NCBI RefSeq assembly: GCF_900129655.1
Contig: NZ_FQWK01000003.1
Coordinates: 124,001-188,000 of the forward strand
Length of the DNA stretch: 64,000 nucleotides
Reading direction: 5' to 3'
Source: Bacteroides clarus YIT 12056
Lineage (GTDB): Bacteria; Bacteroidota; Bacteroidia; Bacteroidales; Bacteroidaceae
Positions 52,996 through 59,503 of the stretch are shown here, in pieces. The notes under the pieces were generated by a model. It saw nothing but the letters and a program-made list of their open reading frames with translations, was not told the origin of the DNA and searched no databases. A program made the position numbers and the translations under genes. The number at the start of each line of letters is the position of its first letter. Position 1 is the first letter of the stretch.

Positions 52996-53469
52996 TTACA
53001 ATGAAGCCGGATTGGGGGGCGACGGCTCTTGCAGAATGGACGCAGCATCAAAGCAAGGACACACTTTTACCCATTCTTCGGGTTCTATCTCGCCGTTGCC
53101 GTTCAGGTCGGGACTGAGGTCGCGATGCCCGCAAAGGCGGCTGCCGGGATAATCGCGCAGCAATAACATAACGAGTACCCTCAGTGAGTGTTTCTGGAAA
53201 TCGGTACGGGTATCGGCAGGCCGTCCCCGCTCGTTCAGCCCGCCCTCGTAGCAGATGCCGACGCTGTGGGCGTTGCAGCCTCTGGCATGCGCACCGGGAC
53301 GTTCCAAAGGCCGGAGCGTCTTTATATCACCGTTCTTACGGATATAAAAATGATAACCTGCGCCGGAGAAGCCCCGGCGCAGGTGGTCTGTTGTCAGGTC
53401 GTGTTCCGTATAGCTGCGGTCGCAGCGGGTGGCGGAACAGTGGACAACGATGAGGTTGATGAATCTCAT
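52996..53469 (-). CDS. N-acetylmuramoyl-L-alanine amidase (Amidase_2/PGRP type)
   Basis: A 157-residue zinc amidase that would cut the bond between muramic acid and L-Ala. Zn ligands are the His in IVVHCSAT, the His in GHRDLSPD and the Cys in VCPCFD; GYHFYIRKNGDI carries the Tyr. An insertion DLNGNGEIEPEE after GHRD fits the 12-residue EF-hand calcium loop (Asp1, Asn3, Asn5, Gly6, Ile8, Glu12). There is no signal peptide, so release would need lysis or a holin-like partner. It is the last gene of the HU-smalltalk-amidase set. Confidence 0.92.
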   Translation of the reverse strand: MRFINLIVVHCSATRCDRSYTEHDLTTDHLRRGFSGAGYHFYIRKNGDIKTLRPLERPGAHARGCNAHSVGICYEGGLNERGRPADTRTDFQKHSLRVLVMLLLRDYPGSRLCGHRDLSPDLNGNGEIEPEEWVKVCPCFDAASILQEPSPPNPASL

Positions 53470-53505
53470 TTTGAGTTATGAGTTATAAGTTATGAGTTAT
53501 GACTT
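53470..53505. repeat. Single arm of TTATGAGTTATAAG-type repeat
   Basis: TTGAGTTATGAGTTATAAG and one more unit lie between the smalltalk stop and the amidase start; no inverted partner is present. Confidence 0.7.
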
Positions 53506-53507
53506 GG

Positions 53508-53609
53508 CTACATGGGCATTGCGTGCGCGCCCAATGCGCCGAGAACGGCCGATGCCACTGCGATTACGATTTTGAGGAGCTTGTCCCACCAGGTTGATTT
53601 TGTTGACAT
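53508..53609 (-). CDS. Smalltalk protein (33 residues)
   Basis: A very small protein that reads MSTKSTWWDKLLKIVIAVAS and then AVLGALGAHAMPM. The charged, Trp-rich head followed by one hydrophobic helix is typical of the Bacteroidetes smalltalk family. It lies between an HU-like gene and the amidase, the context in which the family usually occurs. A single-helix membrane protein next to an amidase without signal peptide suggests a holin-like or membrane-signalling job, but this is inference. A purine-rich AAACTCTT region precedes the ATG. Confidence 0.88.
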   Translation of the reverse strand: MSTKSTWWDKLLKIVIAVASAVLGALGAHAMPM

Positions 53610-53676
53610 AAGAGTTTAGGATTTAAAAGATGAATACATAAAGTTATTGTTCAGTCGGGAAATCAGGACGGAAAGG

Positions 53677-54165
53677 CTATCCAAGAGGGTTCTCCTCTTC
53701 GCCGCTGTTGCCGCCGCCGTTACCGCCGCCCGAGCTGCCGTCAGCAGGTTTATCCAGCGAGAAAGCCACATTGGCCGGACTACGGGTGACGGCCGTACTG
53801 CCATTCACCAGCTTGAGACCCTTGTCGGGCACGAAGCGGATATTCACTTTGGAAATATTCCTGACCGTACAATCTTCCGACTTCTCCACACCCGGACAGC
53901 GGAACGTCATGTGAAGCGTACCGAGCTGATTCAGTTTCACCTTGTCGCCGTTGGCAAGATTTGTCTGAATTTCTTCCACAAGGGCTTCGATTACGTGCTT
54001 CACATCGCCTTTCGTCATGGCGCAATTTTTCTGAATACTGGCGGCAAGGACATCGATATCCACCGTGCCGCAGGTTTTGGGTTTCTGACGAAGATAATAC
54101 AGTTTCTGAGAATCAGGATTCGTCACATCCTTCCGGCGCAGAAAGCGCTCTACAAGTACATCCAT
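53677..54165 (-). CDS. HU-like DNA-binding protein with Gly-rich tail
   Basis: A 162-residue member of the HU/IHF family. The core is recognisable in LAASIQKNCAMTKGDVKHVI followed by ALVEEIQTNLANGDKVKLNQLGTLHMTF, with a substituted arm region. The last 30 residues are a Gly/Ser/Asn-rich acidic tail (SSGGGNGGGNSGEEENPLG) instead of the basic tails of many architectural proteins. First gene of the set HU-smalltalk-amidase, with its own promoter at 54272. Proteins of this kind lie beside capsule and mobile loci in Bacteroides; their targets are unknown. Confidence 0.88.
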   Translation of the reverse strand: MDVLVERFLRRKDVTNPDSQKLYYLRQKPKTCGTVDIDVLAASIQKNCAMTKGDVKHVIEALVEEIQTNLANGDKVKLNQLGTLHMTFRCPGVEKSEDCTVRNISKVNIRFVPDKGLKLVNGSTAVTRSPANVAFSLDKPADGSSGGGNGGGNSGEEENPLG

Positions 54166-54271
54166 AAAAAATAAAGTTTAGGTTAAAAAAAATGCATATC
54201 AAAATTCCATGTAAAAAGGAAGAGTAAACAGGCGCCTTAATCAATGATTTTCCCTTTCTTTAAGCACATAA

Positions 54272-54279
54272 CAAAGATA
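54272..54279 (-). promoter_or_regulatory. -7 element of the HU-smalltalk-amidase set
   Basis: Minus-strand TATCTTTG with a TTGA (near TTTG) 19 bp upstream; 107 bp before the HU ATG. The rest of the 325-bp spacer 54166-54490 holds only the palindromic repeats listed next. Confidence 0.7.
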
Positions 54280-54362
54280 CGAAATCTACGAGGCGAAGTC
54301 AAGTATCCAGCCATTTATTTTCTATAATTCGTTCACTTTTTTCTCTGAAAATCAGGTAAAAA

Positions 54363-54447
54363 AACAGACGGTCTGTTTGCTCCGTACAGACCGTCTGTTT
54401 CACCGTTGCAGACCATGCGTTTACCCTGTTTGCACCGTCTGTTTTTT
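54363..54447. terminator. Palindromic CAGACCGTCTGTTT repeats, terminator after dnaB-like gene
   Basis: AACAGACGGTCTGT (54363-54376) and ACAGACCGTCTGTT (54386-54399) are reverse complements of each other, and each is itself nearly palindromic. On the minus strand the hairpin ends in a T-run after the helicase gene. A third half-copy (GCACCGTCTGTTTTTT) follows at 54432-54447. Confidence 0.8.
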
Positions 54448-54490
54448 CATATTCTCCTATATAAGTAATGAATACATTATAATTGGATTG

Positions 54491-55867
54491 TTATTTCGCG
54501 TTTCTCATCAGCCATTCCGTAGGCGGGACATATTCGCCAAGTTTCGTCATGCTGGGGTTATGCGCAAAGTACACATCCCCTGTCTCACCGTTGCGGTGCT
54601 TCGCCACCATCACCACTCCCAAACACTCCGTAGGATACTTGCTTACCGGTTCTGTCTTGATGCCCGACAACGCAGGGCGGTAAAGCAGCATCACCATGTC
54701 CGCGTCCTGCTCGATAGCCCCGCTTTCACGCAGGTCGCTCAAGATAGGACGGCTGAAAGGCCGTCCGTCGCTTCCCCGGTTCAACTGGCTCAGGAGCAGA
54801 ACGGGCACATTCAGTTCTTTTGCCATGAGTTTCGCCTTGCGGGTGGTCTGCGCCACTTCTTGTTCGCGGTTGCGGTTCTTCTGGTCGGACTTCATGTCGC
54901 AGAGTTGCAGATAATCCAGAATAATCATGTCGCACTTGCCTTTGCTTTGCAGCATACGCGCCGAAGAGCGCACCCTGTCCATACTCGTCACCGGATGGTC
55001 GTCCACGTGGATAGGCAGTACACGCAAGCCCGTAGCGGCTCTCCTCACCTGCTCCACCTCATCGGCGGTGAGTTGTCCGCCGCGCAGGTGGCGGGCATTG
55101 ACATCCGGTGAGGCGGCCACCAGCCAGCGGTCGCCCAGGCGCTCACCCTGCATTTCGAGGCTGTACACCGCCACATGATGTCCTGCGGTGGCGGCCGCAC
55201 GCGCCAGATGCAGAGCGAAGGCCGTCTTACCTACGGCGGGACGGGCGGCAATGACATTCAAGTCACCCCGCTGCCAGCCCGAAGTCAGGCGGTCGAGGTC
55301 AGCCAGACCGGTGGGGATACCTGTGATGCCGTTTATGCCGGAAGCCTGACGGGCATCCACTTGTTGCAGCGTATCATCCATCAAGGTATCCATATCGCGC
55401 AAATGGTCGATAGTGCCGCATTCTCCCTCAAAACGGTCCAGCAGGTTGTGGGCATCCACCAGCGTGTCGGCAATATCCGTGGTTTCATCGGCGGCAAGGG
55501 CCAGCAATTTATGGAAGCCGAGTATCATTTCACGCCGCAAGTGCTTCTCATGCAAAATCCGCACATGATACTCCAAATGCACCGACGACACCACCCTGCC
55601 GCTGATACGGACCAGTTCATACGGCCCGCCCGCGGCATCCAGCTTGCCGCGGGCGCCAAGCTCGTTCTTCACGGTGATGATATCTATCTGCCTGCCATCC
55701 CGGTACATCGCCTGCAAGGCGGCATAAATCAGCGCATTCTTCTCAAAGTAGAACATTTCCGGACGTAGCCGGTCGGCCACCATCGGCATGGCCTCACGCT
55801 CTATGAGGCAGGCGCCAAGTATAACTTCTTCAAGTTCCGCATCCTGCGGGTTCAGTATTTCACTCAT
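54491..55867 (-). CDS. DnaB-type replicative helicase (accessory copy)
   Basis: 458 residues with an N-terminal DnaB domain (AELEEVILGACLIEREAMPM), Walker A in AARPAVGKTAFALHLARAA, Walker B in CDMIILDYLQLCD and the arginine-finger region in LSQLNRGSDGRPFSRPILSD. The protein lacks an intein and is slightly shorter than chromosomal DnaB. It lies next to a DnaD-like gene and a DUF4248 gene, so it belongs to an accessory replication cassette and is not expected to be the main helicase. Its GC-rich bases contrast with the AT-rich polysaccharide genes. Confidence 0.92.
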   Translation of the reverse strand: MSEILNPQDAELEEVILGACLIEREAMPMVADRLRPEMFYFEKNALIYAALQAMYRDGRQIDIITVKNELGARGKLDAAGGPYELVRISGRVVSSVHLEYHVRILHEKHLRREMILGFHKLLALAADETTDIADTLVDAHNLLDRFEGECGTIDHLRDMDTLMDDTLQQVDARQASGINGITGIPTGLADLDRLTSGWQRGDLNVIAARPAVGKTAFALHLARAAATAGHHVAVYSLEMQGERLGDRWLVAASPDVNARHLRGGQLTADEVEQVRRAATGLRVLPIHVDDHPVTSMDRVRSSARMLQSKGKCDMIILDYLQLCDMKSDQKNRNREQEVAQTTRKAKLMAKELNVPVLLLSQLNRGSDGRPFSRPILSDLRESGAIEQDADMVMLLYRPALSGIKTEPVSKYPTECLGVVMVAKHRNGETGDVYFAHNPSMTKLGEYVPPTEWLMRNAK

Positions 55868-55900
55868 TGCATTACGGTTGTCATCGTCGGCCGCCGGCCG

Positions 55901-56509
55901 CTAATATTCGTATTCATTCAAGAAAGCCTTGTTGGAGAGGTAATTCACGGCTTGCAGGCAGAACAAGGTGCTGTTGAGATGGCCGTAATAGTTTTCGATG
56001 TTTTCTACGGCGGCGGTACGTTCGTTGGCGGAGAGCCTGTTCCAGCTTTTGCGCGCTTTGGCGGGATTCACTTTGTCCTTGCGGGTAATCTCGTGGTACT
56101 GCTCCCAGAAATCATTGAAACCGTTGTCGGGCGGTGTGGCGGACGCCGCTTCCTTTTTCGGCGCGCGGGGTATCCAGGCGTCATAATCGGGGATGCGGAT
56201 ATGGGTGGAATGTCCGTCGTCCAGATGCACCAGCCGTTTGCAATCGAACATTTTTTTGAAGAAACGCATGGTACGGCTACGTCTCCAACCGAAAATTTCG
56301 GTCCACTGCATATAGCTGAACAGACTTTCGCCACGTGCGCACACATACTCTGCCCCGTTGCGGCGATAAACGCTCTCCTTGTAATTGGCATAGAGCAACA
56401 CACGCAGAAAGGCTTCCTGCTCTCCGGCAGCTTCCGGACACTCGCATATAATCTCATGGATTAGTTGTCGGGGAACCATGAGATACCCCTGTTTGGTGGA
56501 TTCTAACAT
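55901..56509 (-). CDS. DnaD-like replication-associated protein
   Basis: A 202-residue protein of a kind found next to phage or plasmid helicases. The N-terminal half (QGYLMVPRQLIHEIICECPE through EIFGWRRSRTMRFFKKMFDC) looks like a winged helix of replication initiators. The C-terminal half has FNDFWEQYHEITRKDKVNPA, followed by a short helical bundle like the DnaD C-terminal module. It is 33 bp upstream of the helicase gene. A helicase-loading role is inferred from this context only. Confidence 0.7.
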   Translation of the reverse strand: MLESTKQGYLMVPRQLIHEIICECPEAAGEQEAFLRVLLYANYKESVYRRNGAEYVCARGESLFSYMQWTEIFGWRRSRTMRFFKKMFDCKRLVHLDDGHSTHIRIPDYDAWIPRAPKKEAASATPPDNGFNDFWEQYHEITRKDKVNPAKARKSWNRLSANERTAAVENIENYYGHLNSTLFCLQAVNYLSNKAFLNEYEY

Positions 56510-56681
56510 TTTATCGTTTTAAATTACTCCGCAAAGGTAGAGGACAATTCCCGGCTCTGCAAGCCCGGTATGCACTTCCGGTAAGCTTCGGTAAATAATA
56601 GCAGGTTTCGGTGGAAAATAGCTATTTCAGGTCGTTTTCGGTATGAACATCTTTCCGGACGCTCCGGCGCTCATTCATACG

Positions 56682-56720
56682 GGCTGTCCGCCAAAGGCTT
56701 ATTATCTTTGGCGGACAGCC
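56682..56720. terminator. 15-bp perfect hairpin downstream of the DUF4248 gene
   Basis: GGCTGTCCGCCAAAG and CTTTGGCGGACAGCC around a 9-nt loop. No T-run is present, so it may be a structural or binding element rather than a classic terminator. It separates the DUF4248 gene from the DnaD-like gene. Confidence 0.7.
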
Positions 56721-56779
56721 GGCCGGACATTTTCCGGACACATAAGAAATAAAGGAAAGAATTGATATATTAAAATATA

Positions 56780-57061
56780 TCAGGGGTTTTCTCTGGAAGC
56801 GCGTTTCTGCTTTTCGAAGAACGCTTCGCACGGCATTCCCAATTCGCGAATCACGGCAGCTATATGCAGAGGGGTCAGGATGGTGAAATGTTCCGTGTAG
56901 CCGTTCTTGCAAAGTTCGGCGTAAAGTTTCGGATAAAGTCTCAACAGTCTGCGGAAAGCGCGTGTGGACGAAGTGGCGTGTTCACAAGGACAATAAGCCA
57001 TAGCGATGTCGGATATCGGATGACATCCGAACAGCATCCAGTCATAATCAGGGTGTTTCAT
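56780..57061 (-). CDS. DUF4248 domain protein
   Basis: A 93-residue Cys-containing protein (IAMAYCPCEHATSSTRAFRR, LTPLHIAAVIRELGMPCEAF) matching DUF4248, a Bacteroidales family with a helix-turn-helix-like pattern, often found at the head of integrated cassettes with amidase and HU-like genes. The start at 57061 (MKHPDYDW) is chosen; a longer frame to 57145 adds a hydrophobic stretch that overlaps the integrase control region. Function unknown; DNA binding is plausible. Confidence 0.75.
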   Translation of the reverse strand: MKHPDYDWMLFGCHPISDIAMAYCPCEHATSSTRAFRRLLRLYPKLYAELCKNGYTEHFTILTPLHIAAVIRELGMPCEAFFEKQKRASRENP

Positions 57062-57193
57062 ATTATGTTTATTTTTTAAAAAAACGGCTGCAAAGGTATA
57101 CAAAAAAGCCAAACATAACATTACCAATTGATTACCTGTGAACAAGCTGTTTTTTTACGCGTAATTTATTTTCAGGAAAACGAGTATATTATA

Positions 57194-57218
57194 TTGCGCG
57201 CGTTAATTGCGCACGCAA
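57194..57218. promoter_or_regulatory. Imperfect palindrome upstream of the tyrosine recombinase
   Basis: TTGCGCGCG and CGCACGCAA flank TTAATTG; eight of nine arm bases pair. It is 30 bp before the recombinase ATG and could be an operator. The 57146-57247 spacer shows no perfect TAnnTTTG element. Confidence 0.5.
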
Positions 57219-57247
57219 GGAGTGTAAATATATAAAAACAACGCATT

Positions 57248-58198
57248 ATGAAAGATTTAACATCCTTTACGCTTTCGGTCGTACAAGAACTGGAAGACAG
57301 GGAGCGGTTCGGAACCGCTCATGTGTATCGCAGCGCTTTGCGCGCTTTCCAACGTTACTGGAAAACCAGGCATCCGCAAGAAGAGATACGGATGAAAAAA
57401 GTGTTCGTGGCCGCCACGATACAAGAGTTTGAAAGGCATTTACAGGAGCGGATGCTCAAACTGAACACCTTATCCACGTACCTGCGGATGCTGCGTGCCC
57501 TTTACAACCGGGCATTGGCGGCGGGAATGGCCAACTATGTGCCCGGACTGTTTGCCCGCGTATATACCGGAACCCGCACCGACGTGAAGCGCGCCCTGCC
57601 GCCTGCCGATATGGGGCGTGCGCTTGCCATTTCCCCGTCCTTGCAGCAGGAGCTGAGGGAAACGCAAATATGGTTCGCCCTGCTTTTCCTGTTACGGGGA
57701 ATGCCTTTTGCCGACCTTGCCCGGCTACGCAAATGCGACTTCAGGAACGGAGTGATTTCCTACCGCCGGCAGAAAACCGGACGACAGGTGAGCGTGCAGG
57801 TCACCGCCGAAGCCGCCGAACTTCTCCGGCAATGCGCCGACCACCGTACAAACTCCCCCTATCTGCTCAATATCCTATGGGACGAAAGCCGGTATTCTCC
57901 ATTGGGAAGCCGTAACGAATATCAACATTACCAACGGGTATTAAGAAACTTCAACCGGAAACTGAAGCTGCTGGCATCCGCCCTCGGACTAAGCGGAAAA
58001 TTATCGTCCTACACCGCGCGCCATACATGGGCGACAACGGCTTTTCACACGAAAGTCGCTGTGGGAATCATCAGCAACGCGCTGGGACATTCATCGGTAA
58101 AGGTGACGGAAACCTATCTGAAACCATTTGAAAACGAAGTGCTGGATAAAACCAATAAGAAAATAATCGCTTACGTAAAAAGATGCACGACGTGCTAA
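57248..58198 (+). CDS. Tyrosine recombinase (Tsr-type DNA invertase)
   Basis: A 316-residue tyrosine recombinase. The N-terminal SAM-like core-binding domain covers about 5-100 (VYRSALRAFQRYWKTRH). Catalytic residues are Arg in LLFLLRGMPFADLARLR, the Lys in YRRQKTGRQ, His-x-x-Arg replaced by YTARHTWATTAF (Arg and His), a second His in LGHSSVKVT and the nucleophile Tyr in TETYLKPF. Similar Bacteroides enzymes (for example Tsr15 and Tsr19 of B. fragilis) flip promoters of surface-protein genes beside them. Here a perfect 19-bp inverted-repeat pair begins 57 bp after its stop, so it is the likely switch enzyme for the fimbrial operon. Confidence 0.92.
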   Translation: MKDLTSFTLSVVQELEDRERFGTAHVYRSALRAFQRYWKTRHPQEEIRMKKVFVAATIQEFERHLQERMLKLNTLSTYLRMLRALYNRALAAGMANYVPGLFARVYTGTRTDVKRALPPADMGRALAISPSLQQELRETQIWFALLFLLRGMPFADLARLRKCDFRNGVISYRRQKTGRQVSVQVTAEAAELLRQCADHRTNSPYLLNILWDESRYSPLGSRNEYQHYQRVLRNFNRKLKLLASALGLSGKLSSYTARHTWATTAFHTKVAVGIISNALGHSSVKVTETYLKPFENEVLDKTNKKIIAYVKRCTTC

Positions 58199-58254
58199 TG
58201 CCAGGAGATTTGGATTTCCGATATATATCTATAATACAGGATATTACAAAGGAA

Positions 58255-58543
58255 TTACTTTGTAGGTAACGGAGAGTATCTTCACTGCAAAAGTAACCAT
58301 AAAACTTGAAAAACAAAGCAAAAAAGATAAAATCTTATCACAAACGGCACAAAAGCCCTACTTGCGAACAAACAGAAACAAACCAACCCCGAAGCATACG
58401 GCAACAAATCCTCTTACCGCCTTTCCGGACGGAAAGCGGGAAACACCTGTTATATAACCCCACTGATTATACAACCCGGCCATACATGCGACAGACGCTT
58501 CTGTGAGGAGCCGCAAAACCGTTTTCCGTTACCTACAAAGTAA
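58255..58543. repeat. Invertible DNA segment bounded by 19-bp inverted repeats
   Basis: The left repeat TTACTTTGTAGGTAACGGA (58255-58273) and the right repeat TCCGTTACCTACAAAGTAA (58525-58543) are exact reverse complements. Within each lies the dyad (G)TTAC-TTTGTAG-GTAAC, a typical tyrosine-recombinase crossover site. The 251 bp between them contains a full promoter (58288-58317) and no convincing gene. The whole lies between the recombinase and the fimbrial operon. Confidence 0.9.
58288..58317 (-). promoter_or_regulatory. Promoter inside the invertible segment, facing away from the fimbrial genes
   Basis: Minus-strand -33 TTTG (58314-58317), 18-bp spacer and -7 TACTTTTG (58288-58295). In the present orientation it reads left, towards the end of the recombinase gene. 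After inversion the elements would lie at 58481-58484 and 58503-58510, reading right into the fimbrial operon about 70 bp before the first gene. No rightward promoter was seen in the segment now. Confidence 0.82.
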
Positions 58544-58580
58544 CGGACAAATATCAACAATCAAACAAACAAAACAGTAC

Positions 58581-58868
58581 ATGGTAACACCCCGAACACA
58601 GGCCGCCATCGTGCAGCTTAACCACATCCACGCAGGCAGCTATGATAGCTGTCCGGAACAGCATATACCTGCCGAAGAAGCGAGGCGCTCCCTACTGCCG
58701 CAACTCACCGCCGCCGGACTTATCATTCCAAAAGGTGACAATAATCCGATGGAAATGCAATCTTATAAAAAATCCTACATTCAATACGGAACGACTGCGC
58801 AGAACCCCGGAGTAGTACACCCGGTGAACGGGACATACCCGCAAGCAACAAACATGTCGGACTTATAG
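58581..58868 (+). CDS. Small protein at the head of the fimbrial operon, winged-helix-like
   Basis: A 95-residue frame starting MVTPRTQAAIVQLNHIHAGS. The first 55 residues (AEEARRSLLPQLTAAGLIIP) resemble the winged helix of Rrf2-type regulators, but the match is weak. The tail is Gln/Asn/Pro-rich. It would be the first gene read from the inverted promoter. A stop TAG at 58866 is followed in the same frame, 15 bases later, by the DUF3575 start. I do not recognise the family; a regulator of the operon is a guess. Confidence 0.55.
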   Translation: MVTPRTQAAIVQLNHIHAGSYDSCPEQHIPAEEARRSLLPQLTAAGLIIPKGDNNPMEMQSYKKSYIQYGTTAQNPGVVHPVNGTYPQATNMSDL

Positions 58869-58883
58869 CCGGAGAGAAAACAG

Positions 58884-59471
58884 TTGAGAAAAAGAAGCTA
58901 CATATCGGCCTCGGTGCTCCTGGCAGTGCTGTTATTGCTTCCCGCCTGCAAGACGGAAGGGCAAAACATTGCCGTGAAAAGCGATTTGCTTACAGGCATG
59001 CTCTCCTCTCCCAACCTCGGCGTGGAAGTAAGGCTGTCCGAACGGTTTACGCTGGAAACCGGATTTCATTACAACCCTTTCCCGGCAGGAGAGAACAAAC
59101 GCTGGAAGCACTGGTTTGTACAGCCGGAACTGCGTTATTGGATGTGCCAGCCCTATGGCGGGCATTTCTTCGGGGTGAACCTGACGTACGGAGTGTACAA
59201 TGCGGGAAAAATGAAACTGCCTTTGGGGCTCTTCAAGGGAGTGCGCTCCGACAGATACGAAGGAAACGTCATGGGCGCGGGCTTCTCGTACGGCTACCAC
59301 TTTATCCTCTCTCCGCACTGGGGACTGGAAACAAGCCTCGGCATAGGATTTCTGCACACCGCATACGAACGTTACCGCTGCCTGCACTGCGGAGAAAAGA
59401 CGGGAAGCGGGCGCAAGAGCTTCATAGCTCCCACAAAAGCGGCCGTATCGCTGGTGTATATGATAAAATAG
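58884..59471 (+). CDS. DUF3575 lipoprotein, fimbrial-locus outer-membrane protein
   Basis: A 195-residue DUF3575 protein. The signal SASVLLAVLLLLPACK has a lipobox (LPAC). The mature part (IAVKSDLLTGMLSSPNLGVE, LSERFTLETGFHYNPF) has alternating strands typical of small outer-membrane barrels. DUF3575 genes usually precede DUF3868 and Mfa/Fim genes in Bacteroides fimbrial loci. Translation appears to start at TTG (58884), with GGAGAGAAAA as a good ribosome site; no in-frame ATG lies near. Confidence 0.85.
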   Translation: MRKRSYISASVLLAVLLLLPACKTEGQNIAVKSDLLTGMLSSPNLGVEVRLSERFTLETGFHYNPFPAGENKRWKHWFVQPELRYWMCQPYGGHFFGVNLTYGVYNAGKMKLPLGLFKGVRSDRYEGNVMGAGFSYGYHFILSPHWGLETSLGIGFLHTAYERYRCLHCGEKTGSGRKSFIAPTKAAVSLVYMIK

Positions 59472-59503
59472 TAACAAGAATAATTACATAGCAAATTGAA
59501 AGT

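Noticed and set aside
56622-56912. 96-codon minus-strand frame
   Set aside because: It overlaps the DUF4248 gene in another frame and includes the 15-bp hairpin; no family resemblance.
57248-58198. Integrase of a phage or transposon with attachment sites
   Set aside because: No integrative-element genes follow on the right; the adjacent inverted repeats and promoter fit a DNA-inversion role better. An att site was not found.
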